A stretch of DNA of 64,000 bases, taken from positions 1 through 64,000 of the forward strand of contig JBNKUI010000105.1 in the NCBI GenBank assembly GCA_050298535.1, given 5' to 3'. The position numbers were made by a program, and so were the translations under genes. Of the stretch, positions 17,164 to 26,015 are shown piece by piece. Source of the DNA: JABDMH01 sp050298535. Its GTDB lineage: Bacteria; Bacteroidota; Bacteroidia; Chitinophagales; Saprospiraceae. The notes beneath the pieces are model-generated. The model was given only the letters and a program-made list of their open reading frames with translations, was not told the origin of the DNA and searched no databases. The stretch's first letter is position 1; each line of letters starts with the position of its first letter.

Positions 17164-19083
17164 ATGATACACATAACATTCCCGGATGGCAATGTAAGGA
17201 CCTACGAGAAGGGTACTAATGCCATGGAAATCGCAAAATCAATCAGTGAAGGATTGGCAAGAAATGTGCTGGCTGCCAACGTCAATGGAGAGGTATGGGA
17301 TGCATCCAGGCCGATCACAGAAGATGCTAGAGTCAAATTGCTGACGTGGAATGATAAAGAAGGCAAATCCACCTTCTGGCATTCGTCAGCGCATCTTATG
17401 GCGGAAGCTCTCGAGGCTCTATATCCCGGAGTCAAGTTTGGTATCGGCCCCCCTATTGAGACTGGATTTTATTATGATATCGATACGGGTGATCGCTCGA
17501 TCTCAATTGATGATCTACCGAAGATTGAAGCCAAAATGAAAGAACTGGCTTCATTGAAAAATGAATATCAACGCAGTGAAGTTTCCAAAGCGGACGCTAT
17601 AGCCTACTTTACAGATAAAGATGATGAGTATAAACTTGAACTCATTGACGATCTGGAGGATGGATCCATCACATTTTATCAACAGGGTGGATTTACCGAT
17701 TTATGTCGGGGTCCGCACATCCCCGATACCGGTAAGATAAAAGCTATCAAACTTACCAATGTGGCTGGAGCCTATTGGAGGGGAGATGAGTCTCGCAAAA
17801 TGATGACCAGGATCTACGGCGTAACCTTTCCAAAGAAAAAAGAACTCACCGAGTATCTGGAAATGGTCGAAGAAGCGAAGAAAAGGGACCATAGAAAGTT
17901 GGGATCTGAGCTGGAGCTTTTTATGTTTTCGGAAAAAGTAGGAGCTGGACTTCCGATCTGGCTGCCGAAGGGTACCGCATTGCGCACTCGACTTGAAGAC
18001 TTTCTCAAAGAGGAGCAACTTCGTAGAGGGTATATGCCGGTGATCACTCCTCATATTGGTAAGAAAGATCTTTATGTGACTTCTGGTCACTATGAAAAAT
18101 ACGGAGAAGACAGTTTTCAACCTATCCATACCCCAAGAGAAGGTGAGACATTCCTCTTGAAGCCCATGAACTGTCCTCACCATTGTGAGATATATGCACA
18201 TCGCCCGCATTCTTATAGAGAATTGCCAATGCGTATCGCAGAATTCGGCACTGTGTATCGATATGAACAAAGTGGTGAGCTACACGGGCTGACCAGGGTA
18301 CGGGGATTTACGCAGGACGATGCTCATATCTTTTGTACAGCCGATCAACTCAAGGACGAGTTTCTGAATGTACTGGACTTGACTACACACGTGCTTGAGA
18401 AGCTAAGTTTTGAAAATTATACAGCTCAGATTTCACTCAGAGATCCTAATGATAAGGAGAAGTACATCGGATCAGATGAAAGCTGGGATCGTGCAGAACA
18501 GGCGATCATCGATGCAACACGGGAAGTGAATCTCAAAACAGTTGTAGAAATGGGTGAAGCAGCATTCTATGGTCCAAAACTGGACTTCATGATTAAGGAT
18601 GCACTAGGGAGAAGTTGGCAGCTGGGAACCATCCAGGTGGATTACATCCTGCCTGAACGATTTGACCTGACCTATATTGGTGCGGACAACGCCCCTCACA
18701 GACCAGTCATGATCCACCGGGCTCCTTTCGGATCGATGGAACGCTTTATAGGTGTACTGATCGAACACACAGCCGGGAAATTTCCCCTATGGCTAACCCC
18801 TGAACAGTTTGCAATACTACCACTCAGTGACAACTACCTGGATTACTCAAAGGAAGTCCTTTCCACCCTCACCACACTTGGATTGCGCGGATATATTGAT
18901 GATCGTACAGAATCTGTAGGCCGGAAGATCAGAGACACTGAATTGAAAAAAGTGCCTTATATGCTTATCGTAGGCGAGAAAGAAGAATCCGCAAAGGAGG
19001 TTTCCGTCCGAAAACAGGGAGAAGGAGATCAAGGATCAATGAGTGCAGCGCAATTTGCAGAATTTATAAACAGTCAGTTATAG
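17164..19083 (+). CDS. thrS: threonine--tRNA ligase
   Basis: ThrRS charges tRNA-Thr. The 639-residue protein has the full set of domains: TGS (1-60), the editing SAD domain (about 70-225, with HSSAHLMAEAL), the class II catalytic core (about 240-535), and the anticodon-binding domain (about 540-639). The zinc ligand motif MNCPHHCEIY and class II motif 2 (YRYEQSGELHGLTRVRGF) are intact. It starts with ATG after a short leader, and the PLP-enzyme gene follows 8 bp after its stop, so the two are probably co-transcribed. Confidence 0.98.
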   Translation: MIHITFPDGNVRTYEKGTNAMEIAKSISEGLARNVLAANVNGEVWDASRPITEDARVKLLTWNDKEGKSTFWHSSAHLMAEALEALYPGVKFGIGPPIETGFYYDIDTGDRSISIDDLPKIEAKMKELASLKNEYQRSEVSKADAIAYFTDKDDEYKLELIDDLEDGSITFYQQGGFTDLCRGPHIPDTGKIKAIKLTNVAGAYWRGDESRKMMTRIYGVTFPKKKELTEYLEMVEEAKKRDHRKLGSELELFMFSEKVGAGLPIWLPKGTALRTRLEDFLKEEQLRRGYMPVITPHIGKKDLYVTSGHYEKYGEDSFQPIHTPREGETFLLKPMNCPHHCEIYAHRPHSYRELPMRIAEFGTVYRYEQSGELHGLTRVRGFTQDDAHIFCTADQLKDEFLNVLDLTTHVLEKLSFENYTAQISLRDPNDKEKYIGSDESWDRAEQAIIDATREVNLKTVVEMGEAAFYGPKLDFMIKDALGRSWQLGTIQVDYILPERFDLTYIGADNAPHRPVMIHRAPFGSMERFIGVLIEHTAGKFPLWLTPEQFAILPLSDNYLDYSKEVLSTLTTLGLRGYIDDRTESVGRKIRDTELKKVPYMLIVGEKEESAKEVSVRKQGEGDQGSMSAAQFAEFINSQL

Positions 19084-19091
19084 TCGAATTT

Positions 19092-20252
19092 ATGGAGTTG
19101 AGTGATATCCTGACGCACCTGGGAGAGGAACGATCCCAATATTTTAACGCGATATCTCCTCCCATCATTCAGACCAGCAATTTTGCCTTTAAAGATACAG
19201 CCTCATTTAGAGCTGCGTTTCTGGACGAACGAGGTCATCACCTATACTCGCGTGGGAACAATCCTACCACAGAAATACTCCGAAAAAAAATAGCTGCTTT
19301 GGAGAAAGCAGAGGATGCCCTGGTGTTTGGCAGCGGCGTGGCGGCCATGGCCTGCGCCGTATTGAGCAATGTTCGGACCGGTGATCACATAATCTGCGTT
19401 GAAAATCCATACTCATGGACTCATAAACTTGTATCAAAACTACTGGCAAGATTTGGGGTACACCACACGTTTGTGTCCGGTACTAACAATCAGGAAATTG
19501 CGGATGCAATCCAACCCGAGACTTCTGTGATGATTTTGGAAAGTCCCAACTCCATAACCTTCGAAATTCAGGATCTCAAATTCTGCGGAAAAATCTGCAA
19601 AGAGCATGGCATCACCAGTATTATTGATAATACATTTGCCTCACCCCTATACCAAAACCCTCATACATCGGATATCGATATTGTCATGCATACAATTTCC
19701 AAATATCTGAATGGTCACAGTGATGTGGTCGCGGGAGTCATCACAGGCACACAGAAAATGATGGACAAGATCTTTGCATCAGAGTTTATGACTTTGGGAC
19801 CAATTTTATCTCCTCATGATGCGGCAATGGTGCTGCGAGGTCTTAGGACTTTACCCCTGAGGATGGAGCGGGTACATCATAGCGGACTCGCAGTGGCACG
19901 ATACCTGGAAGCTCATGCAAAGGTTGCTCAGGTCATCCATCCCTTGCTTCCCTCCTTTGATCAGCATGAATTAGCCCGGCAACAATTGTCAGGAGCTGGA
20001 GGATTATTCTCCTTTTTACTCAAGGCTGATACGATCGAAGATGTGAACGCTTTCGTGGATCGGCTCGAACGCTTTACACTGGCGGTATCATGGGGTGGCC
20101 ATGAATCACTCGTGATTCCTTTCTCTATATTCTATAATATAGAAGGCAGGGAAAACCCTGCCTATCCATTTAATCTGATTCGTCTGTATGTCGGCCTCGA
20201 AGATCCGGATTATCTCATCCAGGATCTCGAAAATGCTTTGAGAGCTCTCTAA
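19092..20252 (+). CDS. Cys/Met metabolism PLP-dependent enzyme (trans-sulfuration family)
   Basis: A 386-residue fold-type I PLP enzyme of the cystathionine gamma-synthase/beta- or gamma-lyase family. Visible family motifs are YSRGNNPTTEILRKKIAALE, FGSGVAAMACAVL, IIDNTFASPLYQNP and the PLP lysine in HTISKYLNGHSDVVAG. Members interconvert homoserine, cysteine, cystathionine or methionine; sequence alone does not decide which, so no gene symbol is given. It follows thrS by 8 bp. Its stop lies 1 bp from the stop of the convergent rny gene, leaving no room for a separate terminator. Confidence 0.88.
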   Translation: MELSDILTHLGEERSQYFNAISPPIIQTSNFAFKDTASFRAAFLDERGHHLYSRGNNPTTEILRKKIAALEKAEDALVFGSGVAAMACAVLSNVRTGDHIICVENPYSWTHKLVSKLLARFGVHHTFVSGTNNQEIADAIQPETSVMILESPNSITFEIQDLKFCGKICKEHGITSIIDNTFASPLYQNPHTSDIDIVMHTISKYLNGHSDVVAGVITGTQKMMDKIFASEFMTLGPILSPHDAAMVLRGLRTLPLRMERVHHSGLAVARYLEAHAKVAQVIHPLLPSFDQHELARQQLSGAGGLFSFLLKADTIEDVNAFVDRLERFTLAVSWGGHESLVIPFSIFYNIEGRENPAYPFNLIRLYVGLEDPDYLIQDLENALRAL

Positions 20253-20253
20253 G

Positions 20254-21915
20254 TTACTTTGCTACACTTACAGCACGCTTTTCCCGTATCACCGTTACCT
20301 TGATCTGTCCGGGATACTGCATTTCTTCCTGGATTTTCTCAGAGATCATGAAGCTTAAGTCATCGGCATATTCATCACTTACCTTTTCGCTTTCTACGAT
20401 GACTCTTAGCTCCCTGCCTGCCTGCATAGCAAATGCCTTTTGCACCCCATCGTAACTCATGGCCAGCTCTTCCAGCTCGCCGATACGCTTCATGTAGCTT
20501 TCCAGGATCTCTCTACGGGCGCCAGGTCTGGCCCCAGAGATAGCATCGCATGCCTGGACGATAGGTGAAATGATATTGTTCATTTCAATCTCGTCATGGT
20601 GTGCACCCACTGCATTGCACACTGCAGCATGCTCATTATACTTCTGACACATCTCCATACCTAGAATGGCATGAGACAATTCTGTTTCTTCTTCTGCCAC
20701 CTTACCCAGATCATGGAGGAGACCTGCTCGCTTCGCTACTTTTGTTTGCTTACGCGATAGTCCTAATTCAGAAGCCATGATTGCACAAAGATTAGCTGTT
20801 TCGATACTGTGCTTTAGCAAATTCTGACCGTATGAAGATCTGAATCGCATGCGTCCTACCATTCGGACAAGGGCAGGATTTAGTCCATGAATATCCAGGT
20901 CAATCACGGCCCTCTCTCCGATTTCAATAATTTGTTCTTCCAGTTGCTTACGCGTTTTTGCCACCACTTCCTCGATACGGGCAGGGTGAATACGACCATC
21001 CGCTACAAGACGCTTGAGTGACAATCGACACAGTTCTCTTCTTATGGGATCGAAACTTGATATCACAATAGCTTCGGGCGTATCATCTACGACGATTTCG
21101 GCACCGGTTGCTGCTTCCAGGGCCCGAATATTTCTTCCTTCACGGCCAATGATCTGTCCTTTGATATCATCAGAGTCCAGATTAAATACGGTTACTGTAT
21201 TTTCGATAGTATATTCAGCGCACATCCTCTGTATGGACTGAATTACGATTTTCTTAGCCTCTTTGTTGGCGTTTAGTTTGGCCTGTTCCAGTGTCTCCTT
21301 TACAATAGACATTGCATCCGTTTCTGCCTTTGCCTTCACCGCTTCCAGTAATTGCTCCTTGGCTTCGGCCTCGCTCATCTTAGCGATGTTCTCCAGATCC
21401 TTGATGATACGCTCATTTGCCTCTGATAGTTCTTCTTTACGACGCGCAACGATTTTCAGTTGCTTCTCAAGGTTTTCCCGTATTACTTTCGACTCAGCTT
21501 CTTGCTGTTCCAGGATTTCTGCTTTTTGATCCAAGGAGTCAATTTTAATCTGAAGATCCTTCTCTTTTGTAACTACCTCCATCTCCCGATCCTTCATTTC
21601 CAGTCTATGCTGAGCTTTTCGCTCTTCGTAGTCACTTTTCAGTTTTGCATATTTCTTTTTAGCTTCCTGAATTTTCCGTTGTTTAATTAACTCATTCTTA
21701 CCCTCAGCTTTTGCTAGTACTTTTTCTGCATTCATCTCAGCCTCATCTACCATCCTTTTAGCGGTCAGTCGTGCTTCCTGGATTACGAGGTCCGCCTTCT
21801 TGTTCGTTTCGTCGTTGCGCTTTTGATCTTTTCTCTTGCTGATAAGACCCATACCCAGTAAGCCCAATATGGCTCCCAGGATCAGGCCAATACCACCATT
21901 CAATAGCCATTCCAT
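20254..21915 (-). CDS. rny: ribonuclease Y
   Basis: RNase Y is a membrane-anchored endoribonuclease that starts mRNA decay. The 553-residue protein has an N-terminal membrane segment (GGIGLILGAILGLLGMGLIS), a long charged coiled coil (about 35-215), a KH RNA-binding domain (GQIIGREGRNIRALEAATG) and an HD catalytic domain (LLHDLGK; later GAHHDE). I start at the ATG at 21915 (MEWLLNGG); a longer reading from 21999 would overlap zapA and has no conserved sequence. It lies third in a run with the coiled-coil gene and zapA. A 6-bp stem hairpin (21944-21960) lies in the zapA-rny gap. Confidence 0.96.
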   Translation of the reverse strand: MEWLLNGGIGLILGAILGLLGMGLISKRKDQKRNDETNKKADLVIQEARLTAKRMVDEAEMNAEKVLAKAEGKNELIKQRKIQEAKKKYAKLKSDYEERKAQHRLEMKDREMEVVTKEKDLQIKIDSLDQKAEILEQQEAESKVIRENLEKQLKIVARRKEELSEANERIIKDLENIAKMSEAEAKEQLLEAVKAKAETDAMSIVKETLEQAKLNANKEAKKIVIQSIQRMCAEYTIENTVTVFNLDSDDIKGQIIGREGRNIRALEAATGAEIVVDDTPEAIVISSFDPIRRELCRLSLKRLVADGRIHPARIEEVVAKTRKQLEEQIIEIGERAVIDLDIHGLNPALVRMVGRMRFRSSYGQNLLKHSIETANLCAIMASELGLSRKQTKVAKRAGLLHDLGKVAEEETELSHAILGMEMCQKYNEHAAVCNAVGAHHDEIEMNNIISPIVQACDAISGARPGARREILESYMKRIGELEELAMSYDGVQKAFAMQAGRELRVIVESEKVSDEYADDLSFMISEKIQEEMQYPGQIKVTVIREKRAVSVAK

Positions 21916-21979
21916 AATGTCAAAATTTATAATAAAGTTTACCGACGGAGATATTCCGTCAGCTATCGAGTGGTGAGAA

Positions 21980-22270
21980 CTACTTGAGGATATCGTCAAT
22001 CAGTGTTTCCAGTTGATCTACTTTCTTCACAAGGTCATCGCTAGTTTCCTCTTTCTGGGTTTGTTTCTGTAGTTCAACGGCATAGGTAAGTAATGCCATA
22101 GCCAGACAATCCTGCACGTCCTTATTGATATAAGTTAGCTGGAAGTCCCTGACTTTTTCATTCAGTGAATCTACGACTTGTTGTATCGATGCCTTATCAC
22201 CGGCCTTGACACGTAGAGGATATGTCCTACCGGCAATGACAACCTGCATCCCTTTTAGATCTTCCTCCAT
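21980..22270 (-). CDS. zapA: cell division protein ZapA
   Basis: ZapA bundles FtsZ filaments at the division ring. The 96-residue product has the family start (MQVVIAGRTYPLRVKAGD), the helix LNEKVRDFQ and the conserved AMALLTYAVELQ segment, and ends in a coiled coil. It lies 5 bp after a small coiled-coil gene and 64 bp before rny. Confidence 0.92.
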   Translation of the reverse strand: MEEDLKGMQVVIAGRTYPLRVKAGDKASIQQVVDSLNEKVRDFQLTYINKDVQDCLAMALLTYAVELQKQTQKEETSDDLVKKVDQLETLIDDILK

Positions 22271-22275
22271 TTGAA

Positions 22276-22566
22276 CTACATATTATTGATCAACTCAATA
22301 CACTTATCAACTTCTACGATATATTTATCAAGCGCTTTTTTCATCTGGTCGGACTCCATTCCATTTTCATTCCTGGACTCCGCTCGCTCTTGACTTCTTC
22401 CTCGCTGCCCACCACCACTATTTCTAATCTTTTCAGCTTCTTGCTTTAGTTTTACATTTTCTTCTATTAACATGATGTTTTCCTTCTTCAGATATTCCAT
22501 CTTCTGACATAGCTGCCGGACCTTTTCTTCTACCTTTTCTATCTTTTGGATTACATCTTGTTGCAT
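22276..22566 (-). CDS. small coiled-coil protein upstream of zapA (ZapB-like?)
   Basis: A 96-residue protein made of an N-terminal coiled coil with heptads (IEKVEEKVRQLCQKMEYLKK), a Gly/Arg/Ser-rich linker (GGGQRGRSQERAESRNENG) and a C-terminal helix (KKALDKYIVEVDKCIELINN). Its position 5 bp before zapA suggests a role with ZapA/FtsZ, like ZapB in other bacteria, but no sequence match to ZapB can be claimed. ATG at 22566 is preferred over a TTG two codons upstream. A perfect -7 box ends only 3 nt before this ATG. Confidence 0.75.
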   Translation of the reverse strand: MQQDVIQKIEKVEEKVRQLCQKMEYLKKENIMLIEENVKLKQEAEKIRNSGGGQRGRSQERAESRNENGMESDQMKKALDKYIVEVDKCIELINNM

Positions 22567-22569
22567 ACT

Positions 22570-22577
22570 CAAATATA
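22570..22577 (-). promoter_or_regulatory. -7 element directly before the zapA-cluster start codon
   Basis: TATATTTG on the minus strand is followed by AGT and then ATG. If used as a normal Bacteroidota -7 box, the transcript would start at or within a few bases of the ATG, giving a leaderless mRNA. No good -33 TTTG is present. Confidence 0.45.
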
Positions 22578-22674
22578 ATCAGTTTGAACGATTATCTAAC
22601 ATTTAGTTAAAACAGCATCTAGCATGTATCTAGCACCAGCATCAATCTCGTCCGCATGTAAAACGCAGAATCGC

Positions 22675-25113
22675 CTACCTTAGTTTTGCACCTAACTGTG
22701 ATCCCAGGTCTGCGATGATGGTATCGGTCATCTTATCTACATCTTTGTCGGAAAAAGTCCGGGTTGGATCCTGGAAGACAATGCTGAGCGCATAAGACTT
22801 CTTCCCTTGTCCCAATACTTTTTCATCTTCATAGACATCAAATAGATTGATTTCGCTAATCACCTTCCGATATCTCTTTTCAATGAGTGCCCGTATCTGA
22901 TCAAATGGCACTGTCCTATTTATGACCATAGCCAGGTCCCTTCTCACGGTCGGATATCTACTTATTGCAGCTAATTTGACCTGATCAATTTTTGCGAACT
23001 GCAAAACGAGATCCCAGTCAATCTCAGCGTAAAAAACAGGTCCCCTGATCTGCATTCCCTGAATCAGATTTTCACTCACCCTGCCGACTGCTGCAAATTG
23101 CTGCTTACCTCTTCCATATGCCAATCCAGAAGAAAAGGATTTTGACTCCGAATGTGATGTCTTTAAGCCCTGAAGTCCCAACTGCCCGAAAATGCCTTCA
23201 ACCATAGATTTTAGCACAAAAAACTCTTTTTCGGAGGGAAGGCTATCAGCCAGCCAAGAGTCCATACTGAAGCCTGAAAGAGTAAGTGAAAGTACGCCTC
23301 GTTCGACATACTCGCCATCCTCTTGCTGATATGTCTTACCAAATTCAAAAAGCCTGAGTGAAGTTTGCTGCCGATTTTGGTTGTGGACAACAGCCTCCAG
23401 AGCACTTATCATCAGATCAGGTCTCATGACTTCTATCTGCACATTAGAAGTATTGTTGATCCTGACAAGCGCCGATTCTTCAAACTCGAATACCTCCTCC
23501 ACGTATTTTCGATCGACCATCGAAAGTGCCATCATCTCTAGAAAACCATTAGACGCCAGATAGTTGGCAATCTTATTTTTTATAGTTGAGGGGTCTGGGT
23601 GTGCTGAAGGTTGCATAGCAAAGCTCATTTGGTCTGACACCGGCACCTTGTTAAAACCATAAATGCGGAGAACTTCTTCAATCAGATCAGCCTCACGCAG
23701 AACATCTGCCTTATTTGTAGGTACCGCTACGGCAAGCCCCTCTTCATCACTTGACTTGATAACCATTTCCATCGCTTCAAGTATGTTTTGTACCTCATCA
23801 GTGGGAATGTTCGTACCTACTAACTTGTTGAGCTGTGCATAACTCAGTTCTATCACTTTAGGCTCAACAGGGTCGGGATAGATATCAATGATCTCCGACG
23901 CAATGGAACCTCCCGCTAACTCCTTGATCAAAAGTGCTGCACGCTTAAGCGCTGTGACACAGATATTGGGGTCGCTACCTTTCTCAAAGGTCTTGGCAGC
24001 ATCTGTATATAACAGGTGTCGTGTGCTAGTACGCCTCACCCACAAAGCATTAAAATGTGCCGACTCCAGAAAAATATCAGTCGTGCTGTCAGTCACACCC
24101 GAATTGATACCTCCAAAGACACCGGCTATACACATACCCCTATCTTCTCCGTCGCAGATCATTAAGTCATTGTCAGATAGTTTTCGATCCACCTCATCGA
24201 GCGATTTGAAAATTGTGCCATCCGGGAGTACTTTTACTCTTACTTCCTGGTTTGTGACTTGTCTGTAGTCAAAAGCATGTAAAGGTTGCCCCATCTCATG
24301 TAAGACAAAATTGGTCACATCCACTACATTGTTGATTGGACGAACGCCAATAGAGAGGAGCCTCGCCTTAAGCCAATCCGGTGATTCGCCAATATGAACT
24401 CCCTGAATGCAAACCCCGGCATATCGTGGGCAGGCCTGGAAATCATCAACTGAGACCTTAATGGGCAAGTCCTGATTATCAATTTGCCAGGTAGCGACTG
24501 ACGGTCTCTGTACTACTCCATCGTGCCCATAATTGATTTTCAGTGCTGCAGCCAGATCAAGAGCAACGCCAAGATGCGAAGTCGCATCTGATCGATTGGG
24601 AGTAAGACCGATTTCGAAGATGGTATCTGCCTGGATGCCCATCTGTTCCCTCGCAGCAGTACCTACTTCGGCCATGTCATCTAAGACAATAATTCCTGAA
24701 TGATCATTGCCCAGGTTTAGTTCATCTTCCGCACAGATCATTCCCTCTGACACTTCACCTCTTATCTTTCCTTTCTTGATCTTCCAGGGAGTTCCTTCTT
24801 TATCATATAGACTGGTTCCGACGGTAGCGACCAATACTTTCTGGCCTTTTGCCACATTTGGGGCACCACATACTACCTGTAGCAGATTGTCAGCTCCAAT
24901 ATTCACTTTAGTGAGTGAGAGACGATCAGCATTGGGATGAGGGCTGCATTCGATCACCTCTCCCACGATGACGCCTTCCAAACCACCAGGAACGGGATAG
25001 GTGGTCTCATATCCTTCGACTTCTAGCCCAATTTCCGTTAAGATTTCAGCTAATTTTTCAGGAGATTGATTCAAGTCGATGTAAGACTTCAACCACTGCA
25101 ATGATATTTTCAT
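22675..25113 (-). CDS. pheT: phenylalanine--tRNA ligase beta subunit
   Basis: The beta subunit of the alpha2-beta2 PheRS carries the editing site and tRNA-binding modules. The 812-residue protein shows the N-terminal tRNA-binding OB domain (about 40-150, VVCGAPNVAKGQKVLVA), B3/B4 editing domain (about 210-380), B5 (about 410-480), the catalytic-like core, and the C-terminal FDX-ACB anticodon module (ISRYPTVRRDLAMVINR, LFDVYEDEKVLGQGKKSYA). Length is normal. pheS is not in the window. A -7 box lies 25 bp upstream. Confidence 0.97.
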   Translation of the reverse strand: MKISLQWLKSYIDLNQSPEKLAEILTEIGLEVEGYETTYPVPGGLEGVIVGEVIECSPHPNADRLSLTKVNIGADNLLQVVCGAPNVAKGQKVLVATVGTSLYDKEGTPWKIKKGKIRGEVSEGMICAEDELNLGNDHSGIIVLDDMAEVGTAAREQMGIQADTIFEIGLTPNRSDATSHLGVALDLAAALKINYGHDGVVQRPSVATWQIDNQDLPIKVSVDDFQACPRYAGVCIQGVHIGESPDWLKARLLSIGVRPINNVVDVTNFVLHEMGQPLHAFDYRQVTNQEVRVKVLPDGTIFKSLDEVDRKLSDNDLMICDGEDRGMCIAGVFGGINSGVTDSTTDIFLESAHFNALWVRRTSTRHLLYTDAAKTFEKGSDPNICVTALKRAALLIKELAGGSIASEIIDIYPDPVEPKVIELSYAQLNKLVGTNIPTDEVQNILEAMEMVIKSSDEEGLAVAVPTNKADVLREADLIEEVLRIYGFNKVPVSDQMSFAMQPSAHPDPSTIKNKIANYLASNGFLEMMALSMVDRKYVEEVFEFEESALVRINNTSNVQIEVMRPDLMISALEAVVHNQNRQQTSLRLFEFGKTYQQEDGEYVERGVLSLTLSGFSMDSWLADSLPSEKEFFVLKSMVEGIFGQLGLQGLKTSHSESKSFSSGLAYGRGKQQFAAVGRVSENLIQGMQIRGPVFYAEIDWDLVLQFAKIDQVKLAAISRYPTVRRDLAMVINRTVPFDQIRALIEKRYRKVISEINLFDVYEDEKVLGQGKKSYALSIVFQDPTRTFSDKDVDKMTDTIIADLGSQLGAKLR

Positions 25114-25137
25114 CGATAATCTTCTTTAAAAGCGACG

Positions 25138-25145
25138 CAAAGATA
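25138..25145 (-). promoter_or_regulatory. -7 element upstream of pheT
   Basis: TATCTTTG on the minus strand matches TAnnTTTG and gives a leader of about 20 nt. The -33 region (TTAT) is not a match. Confidence 0.5.
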
Positions 25146-25178
25146 GAAAACACAGGGCGTCCTGATAAGTATAATGTC

Positions 25179-26012
25179 TTACTCTACTAAAGGAAGTTCA
25201 ATGGCCTGTAATACTTCCATCGCTGCACCATTTTCCAGTGTCAAAAAGGCTACGATTTGGCAATTGGTGTCAACCCACCATCCATTTTCGGGTGGTAATG
25301 TGAAGGAATAATCTTTTTCGAGTGGCTGAAACTCTGAGGGATCAGTACCCAGTATATCGCCAGAAGGGGTTGAAAGTGCTATCCTTAGAACATTCTTATG
25401 TACATAGTCCACTACTTTTCCTGTGGATACAGCCCGGTCTGCCTGAGGATCTACAATCTTGTCCTCCTTGATAATGACACTCATCTTTAAGGTACCCTCC
25501 AAATCTTGCAATGGTAATGCTCTAAATACGGCAAACAGTGAGCGGCTCCCCGGTTCATAGGATACGTTCCCGGAGATAGTCACGGTATTTTCCTCTTCCA
25601 GCGCTTCACTTATCAGACTGCTCCAACGCGTCGAGAAGGACTGATAAAATTGACCATCTAGTTTTCGATTGATCACCGCTGAAGGATAGCCAATAGGATT
25701 GCCGAGAATTTGCAGCAACTCATCTCCCATATCAGTGGTGAAGTCATATTTGCTATCCTCATACTGAAATGCAAAGTCACCGGCATGCACTGTCACAATC
25801 ACTATTTGATCTCCATAGATGCCTTTCAAATTATCCAGTTCTTGAGTCCCCTGTGGACAGTTTGGACAAAGAGCACCGGAAAATTCCTCAATAAGAATGG
25901 TTCTATCGCCTGTGGAAGGCTGGATCAATACGTAGTGGGGTTGATTTTCATTACAAGCTGTCAATAGCAAACACAGACCTGACAAAAACGTATATATGGA
26001 TCTTATCATCAT
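25179..26012 (-). CDS. Omp28-related lipoprotein with thioredoxin-like CxxC
   Basis: A 277-residue lipoprotein (signal SIYTFLSGLCLLLTAC). Residues about 38-160 form a thioredoxin-like domain with FSGALCPNCPQGTQELDNLK (a CPNC active site) and IGYPSAVINRKLDG (cis-Pro region). The C-terminal half is beta-rich. This is the Omp28 family of Bacteroidota. It lies 3 bp after the DUF6029 gene and near a TlpA-like gene, so the cluster probably handles thiol redox or assembly in the envelope. The substrate is unknown. Confidence 0.82.
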   Translation of the reverse strand: MMIRSIYTFLSGLCLLLTACNENQPHYVLIQPSTGDRTILIEEFSGALCPNCPQGTQELDNLKGIYGDQIVIVTVHAGDFAFQYEDSKYDFTTDMGDELLQILGNPIGYPSAVINRKLDGQFYQSFSTRWSSLISEALEEENTVTISGNVSYEPGSRSLFAVFRALPLQDLEGTLKMSVIIKEDKIVDPQADRAVSTGKVVDYVHKNVLRIALSTPSGDILGTDPSEFQPLEKDYSFTLPPENGWWVDTNCQIVAFLTLENGAAMEVLQAIELPLVE

Positions 26013-26015
26013 ATT

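Noticed and set aside
17701..18270. 189-residue ORF antisense to thrS
   Set aside because: Its composition is that of a shadow frame and thrS is intact over the same bases.
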